Shown one piece after another: positions 1-8,383 of a DNA stretch of 61,313 nt; the first letter of the stretch is position 1; each line of letters opens with the position of its first letter. The DNA lies in the NCBI GenBank assembly GCA_040902585.1, contig JBBDXA010000257.1, positions 1 to 61,313 of the forward strand, written 5' to 3'. Made by a program: the position numbers and the translations under genes. The notes beneath the pieces are model-generated. The model saw only the letters and a program-made list of their open reading frames with translations. It made no database searches and was not told the origin of the DNA. The DNA comes from JBBDXA01 sp040902585. Lineage in GTDB: Bacteria; Planctomycetota; Phycisphaerae; Phycisphaerales; Phycisphaeraceae.

Positions 1-63
1 GCCAACGCATCGGGCATCGCCATCGTCGGCGTCAACGCGGATGATCTGAACGCCGGTCAGTAG
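1..63 (+). CDS. C-terminal end of an unidentified protein (partial)
   Basis: Frame 1 is open from the window edge to a TAG at 61-63 and encodes about 20 residues ending in DDLNAGQ. Codon use (GCC, ATC, GTC, CTG) matches the surrounding high-GC genes, so this is probably the tail of a real gene that starts outside the window. Nothing in 20 residues identifies a family. A hairpin repeat begins directly after the stop codon and could act as its 3' end structure. Confidence 0.5.
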   Translation, partial: ANASGIAIVGVNADDLNAGQ

Positions 64-142
64 TGGAGCACCGTCCCGGAAGGGCGGTGCCGGAAGGGTG
101 CGGTTACGCCGGCATGCACCACCCTGCCGGGATGGTGCTCCA
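64..142. repeat. Intergenic inverted repeat, family A copy 1
   Basis: The left arm (64-90, TGGAGCACCGTCCCGG...) pairs with the right arm (116-142) over about 27 bp with only a few mismatches, around a loop of about 25 nt. A second copy lies at 7387-7495 with the same arm sequence (GGAGCACCATCCCG / CGGGATGGTGCTCC). It directly follows a stop codon and lacks a T-run, so it looks more like a REP-type element than a canonical terminator. Confidence 0.8.
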
Positions 143-201
143 GGCTTCTCACACGCGTTCGAAGGTGTTCGGCAATCCACCTAACCGCAAAGGCAATCAT
201 C

Positions 202-1968
202 ATGAAGCCTGCACTGAACTTTTCGCGTCTCGACTTCATCATCGCTGCATTCGCACTCTTCGCTTGCTGTACAGCCTCGGCCTTCGCCGACACCCCCGAC
301 CTCATCCTCCACTCCGGCAAGATCATCACCGTCGACAAAGCCTTCTCCATCAAGGAAGCCATCGCCGTGAAGGACGGCAGCATCCTCGCCGTCGGCACCA
401 GCGCGGACATTCTCAAGCTGCAAGGCAACACCACAAAGGTCATCGATCTCAAAGGAAAGACCGTCCTGCCCGGCCTGATGGATTCGCACACGCATCCCGT
501 CGGTGCCGCCATGCACGAATACGATCACGACATCCCCGACATGCAGTCTATCGCCGATGTGCTCGCCTACGTGAAGGCACGGACGAAGGTGCTGGAAAAG
601 GGCGAGTGGGTTTTCATCAGCCAGGTCTTCATCACGCGGCTGGCGGAAAGGCGCTACCCGACGCGCGAGGAGCTCGACAGCGCCGCGCCGGAAAATCCTG
701 TCGTGTTTCGCACCGGGCCTGATGCTTCGCTTAACTCACTGGCGATGAAGCTCAGTGGGATCGATAAAGACTTCAAAGACCCGGCCGGCGGCGAAGGCAA
801 AGCGGAACGCGATGAGAAGGGCGAACCCACCGGCATCCTGCGCAACCTCGGCGGGGCGATCAAGTATCAATCGCCCAAGTCCGGCAAAACCGCCGGGCAG
901 CAGGATCGTTATCGCCGCGTGCTCGATCTATTTAAGGATTACAACGCCGTCGGCCTGACGTCCATCGCCGACCGCGACTGCGGCAAGGGCAACATCGACC
1001 TGTATCAGAAGATGCTCGACAACGGCGATCTGCCGCTTCGCGTCGGCTCTTCGCGCAGCCTCGGCACCGGCGGCAACCCCGACGCGATCCGCTTTCACAT
1101 TAAGACTATCGCCGAGGAACCGCAGGCCCCCGGCAAGCCCGGGCGCAGCGACATGCTCAAGATCGTCGGCCTGAAAATCTATCTTGATGGCGGGATGCTC
1201 ACAGGCAGTGCCCGCATGCGCCAGCCCTGGGGCCTGAGCAAAATCTATTCGATCGATGACCCCAACTACAAAGGCGTCTTCCGCACCGTGCCGGAGAAGC
1301 TCGCCCCGATCATCGCCGAGGCTGTGGAGCACAAACTGCAATTCACCGCGCACTCGGTGGGCGATGGCGCGGTACACGCCCTGATCGAAGCCTATGAGGA
1401 AGTGAACAAGACCAAGCCGGTGCGCGAGACCCGCCCCTGCATCACGCACTGCAACTTCATGAGCGCCGAGGCAATCGAAAGGATGAAAAAAATCGGCATC
1501 GTCGCCGACATTCAGCCCGCATGGCTTTATCTCGATGCCGCGACGCTCAACAAACAGTTCGGCGATGAACGGCTGCGTTACTTCCAGCCTTTGAAGTCGC
1601 TCTTTGAATCAGGCGTCACCGTAGGCGGCGGCAGCGACCACATGCAGAAGATCGGCTCCCTGCGATCCGTCAATCCCTACAACCCCTGGCTGGGCATGTG
1701 GATCACCATCGCCCGCAAGCCGCGCAACTATGAAGGGGTGTTTCACGCGGAGGAATCGCTATCCCGCGAGCAGGCGATCCGTTTCTACACGATCAACAAC
1801 GCGTACCTGCTTTTCAATGACGACATCACAGGCTCACTGGAGAAAGGCAAACGCGCGGACCTGATCATCATCGACCGCGACATCCTCACCTGCAAAGTCG
1901 ATGACATCAAGGACACGCAGGTGCAGGCGACTTACCTCGAAGGGAAGGTGGTGTATGAGAAGAAGTGA
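202..1968 (+). CDS. Secreted amidohydrolase, YtcJ-like (amidohydrolase 3 family)
   Basis: This 588-aa protein begins with a cleavable signal peptide (hydrophobic stretch about residues 10-28, ending near ASAFA-D). It then shows the typical amidohydrolase start (ILHSGKIITVD, AIAVKDGSILAVG), and the metal-binding HxH motif lies in DSHTHP near residues 94-99. The C-terminus (GSLEKGKRADLIIIDRDI) is the composite beta-sandwich end of this fold. YtcJ/COG1574 enzymes are metal-dependent hydrolases acting on amide-like substrates; the substrate here is unknown. The signal peptide suggests action in the periplasm or outside the cell. It is followed 10 bp later by a secreted alpha/beta-hydrolase on the same strand, so the two are probably co-transcribed. 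Confidence 0.88.
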   Translation: MKPALNFSRLDFIIAAFALFACCTASAFADTPDLILHSGKIITVDKAFSIKEAIAVKDGSILAVGTSADILKLQGNTTKVIDLKGKTVLPGLMDSHTHPVGAAMHEYDHDIPDMQSIADVLAYVKARTKVLEKGEWVFISQVFITRLAERRYPTREELDSAAPENPVVFRTGPDASLNSLAMKLSGIDKDFKDPAGGEGKAERDEKGEPTGILRNLGGAIKYQSPKSGKTAGQQDRYRRVLDLFKDYNAVGLTSIADRDCGKGNIDLYQKMLDNGDLPLRVGSSRSLGTGGNPDAIRFHIKTIAEEPQAPGKPGRSDMLKIVGLKIYLDGGMLTGSARMRQPWGLSKIYSIDDPNYKGVFRTVPEKLAPIIAEAVEHKLQFTAHSVGDGAVHALIEAYEEVNKTKPVRETRPCITHCNFMSAEAIERMKKIGIVADIQPAWLYLDAATLNKQFGDERLRYFQPLKSLFESGVTVGGGSDHMQKIGSLRSVNPYNPWLGMWITIARKPRNYEGVFHAEESLSREQAIRFYTINNAYLLFNDDITGSLEKGKRADLIIIDRDILTCKVDDIKDTQVQATYLEGKVVYEKK

Positions 1969-1978
1969 AGGATCGATC

Positions 1979-4420
1979 ATGCATGCAAGCCCGATGGCGA
2001 GGCTCGGCGAGCCGTCGGGGTATCGGAAGTTCGTACGTCGCAGTACCCCGACGGCTCGCGGACTCGCCATCGGGCTTGGTGTCGTCTTCACTTTGATTGC
2101 TTCGACGCCCGCGCAAGCCGACGATCTTCTCGACGCCCTGAAGCAGCTCGACGCGAACGTGCTGCCCACCGATGACGGTTCGCGCAAGGAGCATCAGCGC
2201 ATGCTCCCGGACCTCGCCTCGCGCCTGCTGCGCGAAGCGAACCGCGATTCGACAAAGGCATGGCGCGAGATTCAGTCCCGCGAAGATTGGGAACGCTTCC
2301 GCTCCGCGAAGGTCGCATCGCTGACGAAAGCCATCGGCGGCCAGGTCGATCATCACGAAGCGCCTGCAATTCATATTGCCCGCACGCTTGATGGCGAAGG
2401 CTTCCGCATCCAGTGCATCGCCTTCGCCAGCCGTCCGCAGTTCTACATCACCGCCAATCTCTACGTGCCCGACCCGATTCCCTCAAGTGCGCCCGGCATC
2501 GTCATTCACCCCAGCCATCACAATCCCAAGACACAGGGCGAACTTCAGGACATGGGCATGACCTGGGCCCGCGCGGGCTGCTATGTGCTGGTCATGGATC
2601 AGGTCGGCCACGGTGAACGCCGGGCTCATCCGTTCATCACCGATCAGGATTACGCCAAGCCCTTCCGCGCCAGCCGACAGGATTACTATTTCCGCTACAA
2701 CACCGGCATGCAGCTACACCTGGTCGGCGACAGTCTCACGGGCTGGCAGGTGCATGACCTGCGCACCGGCGTTGATGTGCTGCTCGCGCAGAAGAATATA
2801 GACCCCAAGCGCATCATCATGATGGGCAGCGTCGCGGGCGGCGGCGATCCGGTTGCCTGTGCCGCGGCGATCGACCAGCGCATCACCGCGGCCGTGGTCT
2901 TCAACTTCGGCGGCCCGCAGCCTGAGTCGCGCTATCCGCTGCCCGAGGACGCGGCTGAGACGTTCGGCTACGCCGGCTCAGGTAGCTGGGAATCCACGCG
3001 CAATCTTTCCTACTCGGCCCGCGACGGCTTCCTTCCGTGGGCCATTGTCGGTTCCATCGCGCCGCGCCGCCTGGTCTACGCCCACGAGTTCGTATGGGAC
3101 CGCGAGCACGATCCCGTCTGGACCCGCCTGCAAACGATTTATGGCTGGGTCGACGCCAAGGACCAGCTCGCCTTCGCGCACGGCTACGGCCTCCTGCGCG
3201 AGTCGGGCGACAAGGCCTCGCACTGCAACAACATCGGCCCGCCTCATCGCAAACACATTCACCCGGCCTTGGAGAAATGGTTCAACATCCGCGTGGAGAA
3301 GGAGTATTCCAATCGCAAGTCATCGAGTGACTTGCTGGTGATGTCGCCGGAGTTGAAGGAGAAGTTGAAACCGTTGTCGCTGTATGAAGCGGCGATGCAG
3401 CGGGCTGAGCCGCGCGGAGATAGGCCGCGCGTGAGCGACATGCAGCCGGATCAGGCGAGGGAGGCGGTGCGTGAGGCGTGGTCGTTGCGATTAGGAGACA
3501 TCGCGCCGCCGGATCGGCGAACGATGAAGCCCTTGTCACAGGTGAGCAAGACCGAACTGAACGGCGCGACGGCCCATCGCTTCACGATCGAGGTCGAAGA
3601 AGGCATCGAGGTTCCCGTGCTTTTGCTCGTGCCGCCGCCCAAGGGAGATGCGAAGCCGGCGGTGGTGGTGATGGTGTCGCAGCAGGGTAAGAGCGCGCTG
3701 CTGGCCGCGCGGGCGGAGGCAATCGCGGCGTGTCTGCGCGAAGGCGTCGCGGTGTGTCTACCCGATGTGCGCGGGACAGGAGAGACGCGCATCGATCGCG
3801 ACCGTGGCAGGGGAAGCTGGGACACGGGCGTGTCGTCTTCGTTTCTCATGTTGGGTAAACCGGTGCTCGGGCAGCGGCTCAAAGACCTGCGGGCGGTACT
3901 GGATCAACTGCGTCTGCGCGATGATGTGGATGCGCGAAAGCTCGCGCTGTGGGGTGATTCGCTGGCATCGGTGAATGATCCGGAGCGCGACCTTCGCATT
4001 CCGCACGCGGCGGATGATGTGCCTGCCAATGCCGAGCCGCTGGGCGGCATGCTCGCGCTCCTCGCTGGCCTTTATGAGGATGATGTAAAGGCGATCTACG
4101 TGCGCGGCGGACTGGCGACGCTGCGCACGGCCCTCGAAAGTGAGTTCGTGTATCTGCCGCATGACAGCATTGTGCCTGGCGCGATTGCCTGCGGCGATGT
4201 GCCGGACCTGTTGCGGGCGCAGGGCAGACGATTGCTCTGGCTCGAAGGTCTGGTGACGGCCCAGAATCAGCCGCTGGGCAAGGCGCAGGCGGAAGTGTTC
4301 AAGGATTTTCTGGACAGCGCGAACGATAAGATTTCGCTCAAGTCAATGGTGCTGATGGCGGAGAAGCCGAGCGATCCAGCGATGGTGGGCAAGCGGTTGA
4401 GCGGGTTGATCAAGAAGTAG
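1979..4420 (+). CDS. Secreted protein with two alpha/beta-hydrolase domains (acetylxylan-esterase-like)
   Basis: About 813 aa from the ATG at 1979 (another ATG at 1994), with a GAAGGA ribosome site upstream. The signal peptide core (GLAIGLGVVFTLIA, ending TPAQA-DD) is partly encoded by a hairpin repeat (1989-2075). Domain 1 (about residues 80-430) resembles planctomycete acetylxylan-esterase/dienelactone-hydrolase-like enzymes: GIVIHPSHHN, then VLVMDQVGHGER, then MMGSVAGGGDP at about residue 285. Related proteins carry Ser at the nucleophile position; here it appears to be Ala. Domain 2 (about 510-800) has LALWGDSLAS near residue 659, a possible GxS nucleophile elbow. The tail overlaps the convergent FkbH gene by 11 bp. 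The substrate is unknown; an ester or a peptide are both possible. Confidence 0.75.
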   Translation: MHASPMARLGEPSGYRKFVRRSTPTARGLAIGLGVVFTLIASTPAQADDLLDALKQLDANVLPTDDGSRKEHQRMLPDLASRLLREANRDSTKAWREIQSREDWERFRSAKVASLTKAIGGQVDHHEAPAIHIARTLDGEGFRIQCIAFASRPQFYITANLYVPDPIPSSAPGIVIHPSHHNPKTQGELQDMGMTWARAGCYVLVMDQVGHGERRAHPFITDQDYAKPFRASRQDYYFRYNTGMQLHLVGDSLTGWQVHDLRTGVDVLLAQKNIDPKRIIMMGSVAGGGDPVACAAAIDQRITAAVVFNFGGPQPESRYPLPEDAAETFGYAGSGSWESTRNLSYSARDGFLPWAIVGSIAPRRLVYAHEFVWDREHDPVWTRLQTIYGWVDAKDQLAFAHGYGLLRESGDKASHCNNIGPPHRKHIHPALEKWFNIRVEKEYSNRKSSSDLLVMSPELKEKLKPLSLYEAAMQRAEPRGDRPRVSDMQPDQAREAVREAWSLRLGDIAPPDRRTMKPLSQVSKTELNGATAHRFTIEVEEGIEVPVLLLVPPPKGDAKPAVVVMVSQQGKSALLAARAEAIAACLREGVAVCLPDVRGTGETRIDRDRGRGSWDTGVSSSFLMLGKPVLGQRLKDLRAVLDQLRLRDDVDARKLALWGDSLASVNDPERDLRIPHAADDVPANAEPLGGMLALLAGLYEDDVKAIYVRGGLATLRTALESEFVYLPHDSIVPGAIACGDVPDLLRAQGRRLLWLEGLVTAQNQPLGKAQAEVFKDFLDSANDKISLKSMVLMAEKPSDPAMVGKRLSGLIKK
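1989..2075. repeat. Long hairpin with asymmetric internal loop, family B copy 1
   Basis: The left arm (1989-2022) starts GCCCGATGGCGAG and ends GAGCCGTCGGGGTA. The right arm (2044-2075) starts TACCCCGACGGCTC and ends CTCGCCATCGGGC. The outer and inner stems pair almost perfectly. Between them lies an unpaired region reading GGCTCGGC on the left and GCGGAC on the right. The element is inside the translated 5' end of the hydrolase gene. Elements at 36116-36207 and 41385-41480 share the architecture and the internal-loop sequence but not the stem sequence. Confidence 0.85.
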
Positions 4421-7373
4421 CGTGTGCTTCGGCAAGGACCGCGCGGAGTTTTTCTGCCAGCACTTGCACATTAGGGCGGATGAGAATGGTGTGATGTTCG
4501 CCGGGGACGATGTGCAGCGTCACGCCTTGGAGGGCGATCTTTTCCCAGCCGTCGGTGTATTCGGTTTTCCAGCGCCCGGTGTCGCAGCCGAAGTAGTGAA
4601 CGTGGGCAGCAAAGCACTGCGGCACGCGGTACTGAATGAGCCTTTGAAGCTGATAGCTCTGTTGCTGGGCCTTTTCGCGGGCCGGGTCGCTGCCTGTGGC
4701 GGCAGGGGGCGGCGTCATGTCATCACCGTCGTCCTGAACGGCAACAGCCTTTGGCGCAGCGGGCGCGGCGGCTTTTGCTGAACCGAACAACTTTCGCTTC
4801 ATCAGACTCAATAGCATCAGAGGCAAGAAGCGCCCGTCGCGCTGACGCAGAGCTCGCCACCTGCCGCGCAGGCTGTGGTCGACCGCCGCTTCCTTTGGCA
4901 TCTCCTTGCAGTACCAGAAGTCGAAGATGGCCAGCGTGCCGATCTGTTCGCCCGCGGCCAGAAGCTGTCTTGTGATCTCGGCGGCGACGTAGGTGCCGTT
5001 GCAGTAGCCGCCCAAGTGATAAGGCCCGGCGGGCTGCACCTGCCGCATAATGCGGATGTAATACTCCGCCAGGCCCTCGATGCTCATCGTGCGCAGCTCG
5101 GAGAAGTCCAGGTCCTTTCGATTCAAAGCATAGAACGGCTGATCGTCGCCGAGGCAGCGCGAGAGTTCCTTATAGATCAGGCCGATGCCGTCGGCAGGAG
5201 CGATGGCGAAGAAGGGCGGCTTCGTGCCGCGCTCGTTGATCTTCACCAGCGTGGGCATGCGCATCTCGCTCGCGCCATCGGCGATGGCCTGCTGCAAGGC
5301 TTCGATCGTCGGCCTCTCAAACAGCACCTGCTGCGGCAGCTTGCGCCCGAAGGCACGCTCGACTTCCGCAAGGATGCGTACCGCGCCGAGCGAGTCGCCG
5401 CCCAGGTTGAAAAAGTCATCCTGCACGCCGATGGGCTGGACATCGAGCACATCTTCCCAGATGGAAACGAGCTGCCTTTGCACATCATCGGTGGCGGGAA
5501 CGTAGCCGGCGTCGAGGTTGCCGCGATCGCGCACGCGACCGGCTTCGACGGCGGCGAGAATGTCGCTTGCCGTGCAAAGCTCGGTGGCGATGCGCTGGGC
5601 GCTGTCGCTGCGGCCTTCACTGGATTCACTGCTCGTGCTGCCACCTTCGCGCGGCAGGTCGGTCGGGGCGGTCGCAGGGGGTGTGTACGAAAGGCCCGCG
5701 GCGTAGTCGGTCGGGAAGCGGAAGGTGTACCCCTCCGAAAGCAGGGCTTCGTAGTCGTTGTCGACGCTGCGCAGGAAGTTGAGCGCGGGGATGTTTTTCT
5801 TCGTGGGGATGAGCGGGGCGTGTACGAAGGCGAGCCTGCGCTCCTTGGCGATTTCGCCGAGGCGTTGCAGCATGCGATGCTCGACGCCCCGGCCCAGCAC
5901 GCGGCAACTGAGCATGAAGCTGTCGATCTTCAGTTCGTTGGCGGTCAGTTCGTAGAGCATGAGGCCGACGAGGCCGTAGTCGCCGAAGCGGTCTTTCACT
6001 TCGACGATGAGGCAGTGCAGCTTGCCGCTGTTCAAGGCCGTCTCAATCTCAGGCTGCGTGCGGCGAAGGGTCGTGAAGTTGAATTGGTTCGTGCGCTGTG
6101 TGAGCTGGGCGACGCGCGGCATCGCTTGAGCATCCGGCTCGCGCAGGATGATCTGAAGGTTGAGACTGGTAAGAAAGTCATCGAAGGTGATCGACTGTTT
6201 CATCGCCTGTTCACGGGCGACGTTCTGGCGATACATCTCGGTGCGCTTGCGGTCTTCGCCGGTGACTTTGAGGTGATCGAATTCCCAGACGTGTTTGAGG
6301 AAGCCGGGGATGGCCGCGTCTTCTTTGGGCAGGTTGAGCACGAGCACCTGCGGCAGCGCGGCCTGCACCTGGGCGCACTCGACCGGATTGTCATCGATGA
6401 AAATGAAGCTGTCGATGCCCAACGAAAGCTCTGATGCGAGTTCGGACAGGTTCTGCGACTTGTGTACCCAGTTGACCTTGCGGGCGACGATGTGCTCATT
6501 CTTCAATGGCATGTCATCGCGCACCTCGAAAACCTTGGCGACGTCATCTTCAATATTCTTGGAGACAAGGCAGAGCACCATGCCCGCCTGGGCTTGGGCG
6601 ATCATGAAGTGTTGCAATGCCATGAAGCCGGGATCAAACTTCACGCCCTCGGGGCCGTCTTCGCCGACGACGCCGCGCCACAAAGTGTTGTCGCAGTCGA
6701 GGGCGATCACTTTCTTCGGCGAGCGTTTGATGGCGGCGATGCGGCGGGCGGCAAGGGTGCCGATCGCGGCGAAGGCTTCATCGGTGAAGGGGATGTGCCC
6801 CATGCGATCGAGCTGGGCGTCGTGGTAATTCTCCACGGGGTAGAGCAAAGCCAGGTCGCGCGGCGTGAGCAGGTGAATGCTGGTGTCGGCGAGGCCTGCG
6901 ATGAGGCGTGACTCTAACGCGTCCAGTTCCGCGCCCATCGCAGCGTGCAGCGCAGGCGTGGGCGGACAGAGGAGGACGATCAGCGGCGTGGTGGAGCGGG
7001 CTGAGGCGGCGCGGGCAGCGTTGATGAAGTCATCGACATCGCGATTGGCCTTGTCCAGATCCAGCGGCAGGTCACCGGCGATAGCATCGGCTTTGCCATG
7101 TTCGATCGCCTCGCGCTGCCAGTCCTCGACGCGGATGAGCAGCAGGTTGGCATCGTTGCTCCGGCCCAGCAGACTGGAAGGGTCCAGCAGAAGCTGGAAG
7201 ATCTGGTTGTAGGGGCCCAGCTCGATCGAAGCGTTAAAGCCGAGCTGCTTCATCCAGAATTGCAGGGAGGCTTCGATCGGCTCAGCGGTGAAAGTCGCGG
7301 CGACAGCAATCGCCAGCGGCTTGAGGGCCGAGGCTTGCGGGGAAGTCATTGCGTCACTGGCGAGCGTGGTCAT
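4410..7373 (-). CDS. FkbH-like HAD / acyl carrier protein / thioesterase fusion
   Basis: About 987 aa from the ATG at 7373; an upstream ATG at 7397 lies at the edge of a hairpin repeat and is less likely. Order of domains: an FkbH N-terminal domain; a HAD domain with the DxDxT motif in IALDCDNTLWRG (about 223-228); an FkbH C-terminal acyltransferase-like part ending near residue 560; a phosphopantetheine carrier domain with LGGDSLGAV (about 659); and a C-terminal thioesterase with HLGGYCNGTYVA (about 790), so Cys replaces the usual Ser in GxSxG. In polyketide pathways FkbH enzymes load a glyceryl unit from 1,3-bisphosphoglycerate onto a carrier protein. No PKS or NRPS gene is nearby, so this may make a glycerate (thio)ester by itself. 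The gene is convergent with, and overlaps, the hydrolase. Confidence 0.85.
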   Translation of the reverse strand: MTTLASDAMTSPQASALKPLAIAVAATFTAEPIEASLQFWMKQLGFNASIELGPYNQIFQLLLDPSSLLGRSNDANLLLIRVEDWQREAIEHGKADAIAGDLPLDLDKANRDVDDFINAARAASARSTTPLIVLLCPPTPALHAAMGAELDALESRLIAGLADTSIHLLTPRDLALLYPVENYHDAQLDRMGHIPFTDEAFAAIGTLAARRIAAIKRSPKKVIALDCDNTLWRGVVGEDGPEGVKFDPGFMALQHFMIAQAQAGMVLCLVSKNIEDDVAKVFEVRDDMPLKNEHIVARKVNWVHKSQNLSELASELSLGIDSFIFIDDNPVECAQVQAALPQVLVLNLPKEDAAIPGFLKHVWEFDHLKVTGEDRKRTEMYRQNVAREQAMKQSITFDDFLTSLNLQIILREPDAQAMPRVAQLTQRTNQFNFTTLRRTQPEIETALNSGKLHCLIVEVKDRFGDYGLVGLMLYELTANELKIDSFMLSCRVLGRGVEHRMLQRLGEIAKERRLAFVHAPLIPTKKNIPALNFLRSVDNDYEALLSEGYTFRFPTDYAAGLSYTPPATAPTDLPREGGSTSSESSEGRSDSAQRIATELCTASDILAAVEAGRVRDRGNLDAGYVPATDDVQRQLVSIWEDVLDVQPIGVQDDFFNLGGDSLGAVRILAEVERAFGRKLPQQVLFERPTIEALQQAIADGASEMRMPTLVKINERGTKPPFFAIAPADGIGLIYKELSRCLGDDQPFYALNRKDLDFSELRTMSIEGLAEYYIRIMRQVQPAGPYHLGGYCNGTYVAAEITRQLLAAGEQIGTLAIFDFWYCKEMPKEAAVDHSLRGRWRALRQRDGRFLPLMLLSLMKRKLFGSAKAAAPAAPKAVAVQDDGDDMTPPPAATGSDPAREKAQQQSYQLQRLIQYRVPQCFAAHVHYFGCDTGRWKTEYTDGWEKIALQGVTLHIVPGEHHTILIRPNVQVLAEKLRAVLAEAHATS

Positions 7374-7386
7374 TTGTTCGTTTGTT

Positions 7387-7495
7387 TGGAGCACCATCCC
7401 GATAGGGTGGTGCTAATAGCGCACGACTGACTGATGCCGCGATCGCAACAGGTGAGCGTACGCCCATAGCACCACCCTGTCGGGATGGTGCTCCA
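7387..7495. repeat. Intergenic inverted repeat, family A copy 2
   Basis: The left arm 7387-7414 (TGGAGCACCATCCCGATAGG...) pairs with the right arm 7468-7495 (ends GGGATGGTGCTCCA) with one or two mismatches, around a loop of about 53 nt. It is the same family as 64-142. It lies directly upstream of the FkbH-fusion start and would put a hairpin in its 5' leader. Confidence 0.85.
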
Positions 7496-7810
7496 GTTCA
7501 CTGTACATCGTCCAAGCGGCGGGGTGAAGTGGGGAAACATGCTTAAAATGCGGGGGATCGAAGGGTGCGAAAGGTGCCAGGATGCAAGAACTGAAACTCG
7601 GCAGTGGTCGCGGCGGGTTTTGCGGGTAGCATGGTTGGAATCGGAATCGCGAGGGCGGTCGGGCTGAAGCAGGGCGAAATGGGTCGCGTTCAGCAGGTCG
7701 CTCGCTTGCCCCTGACTCTCCCCCAACCCCTCCCTGGGAGGGAGGGGAGCCGGATGCCGTAACTTGGCCCTGCCGGCTGACAATCCCCCACCAGAAGTAG
7801 TGGACACGCC
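7496..7810. other. Intergenic region between divergent genes with a GC-hairpin repeat
   Basis: There is no convincing gene in this stretch. It separates the minus-strand FkbH fusion from the plus-strand sigma factor and so should hold the promoter of the latter, although I see no clear -35/-10 pair. At 7716-7749 there is a family C hairpin: CCCCTCCCT and AGGGAGGGG with a 3-nt loop, preceded by CTCTCCCCCAA. The same hairpin occurs twice at 33407-33543. Confidence 0.6.
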
Positions 7811-8383
7811 TTGGTCGAATCCGCCGAACCACAACTCGACGATGCTGAGCTGGCAGCGAGGGTCAAACGCGGCGACCGTGACGCGTTCTCCCAGCTTTAC
7901 AGCCGCCATCACATGGTCGTGTACGGCTACTTCCGGGCCCGGGTGCTGGACCCGCACATCGCCGAGGACCTCTCGCAGGAAGCTTTCTTAAGAGTTTTCG
8001 GCGCGATTGCCCGCTTCAACACGGAGCTGCGTTTCCAGTCGTGGCTGATGGGCATCTGCCGCAACGTCCTGCGTGAGCAGGTGCGGCACATCATGCGCCG
8101 TCGCGAATCCGGCTGGACTGAGCTGTGCATGGAACTGGAAGACATGGTCAGTGGTGACGGGCTTTATGACGATGTGCTGCACCTGGTCCCGGCCTGCATG
8201 GCCAAGCTCTCGGAGCCGAGCGCCCAGTCGCTGCACTGGCACTACATGGGCGGGATGAAGGTGGAGAAGATCGCCAAGCGGCTGGGCCGAACGCTGGGCG
8301 CGGTGAAGGTGTTGATGGTCCGGGCCAGGCAGGCGTTGAAGCGTTGCATTGCGACTCATTTGAAGGGCGGTGCGGAGTCATGA
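7811..8383 (+). CDS. ECF-type RNA polymerase sigma factor
   Basis: A 190-aa protein from a TTG start at 7811. Region 2 is seen in DRDAFSQLYSRHH followed by AEDLSQEAFLRVF and FQSWLMGICRN (about residues 20-85). Region 4 is seen in MGGMKVEKIAKRLGRTLGAV then KVLMVRARQALKRCI (about 145-180), a helix-turn-helix. It resembles the sigma factors of the Rhodopirellula/Verrucomicrobium type. Its stop codon overlaps the ATG of the next gene (ATGA, 8380-8383), so the two are translationally coupled. The partner is a large membrane protein, which suggests the pair senses something outside the cytoplasmic membrane. No zinc-finger anti-sigma gene is present nearby. Confidence 0.93.
   Translation: MVESAEPQLDDAELAARVKRGDRDAFSQLYSRHHMVVYGYFRARVLDPHIAEDLSQEAFLRVFGAIARFNTELRFQSWLMGICRNVLREQVRHIMRRRESGWTELCMELEDMVSGDGLYDDVLHLVPACMAKLSEPSAQSLHWHYMGGMKVEKIAKRLGRTLGAVKVLMVRARQALKRCIATHLKGGAES

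Noticed and set aside
64..142. Rho-independent terminator or riboswitch
   Set aside because: No T-run after the stem, and the same sequence appears upstream of an unrelated gene at 7387-7495, which marks it as a dispersed repeat.
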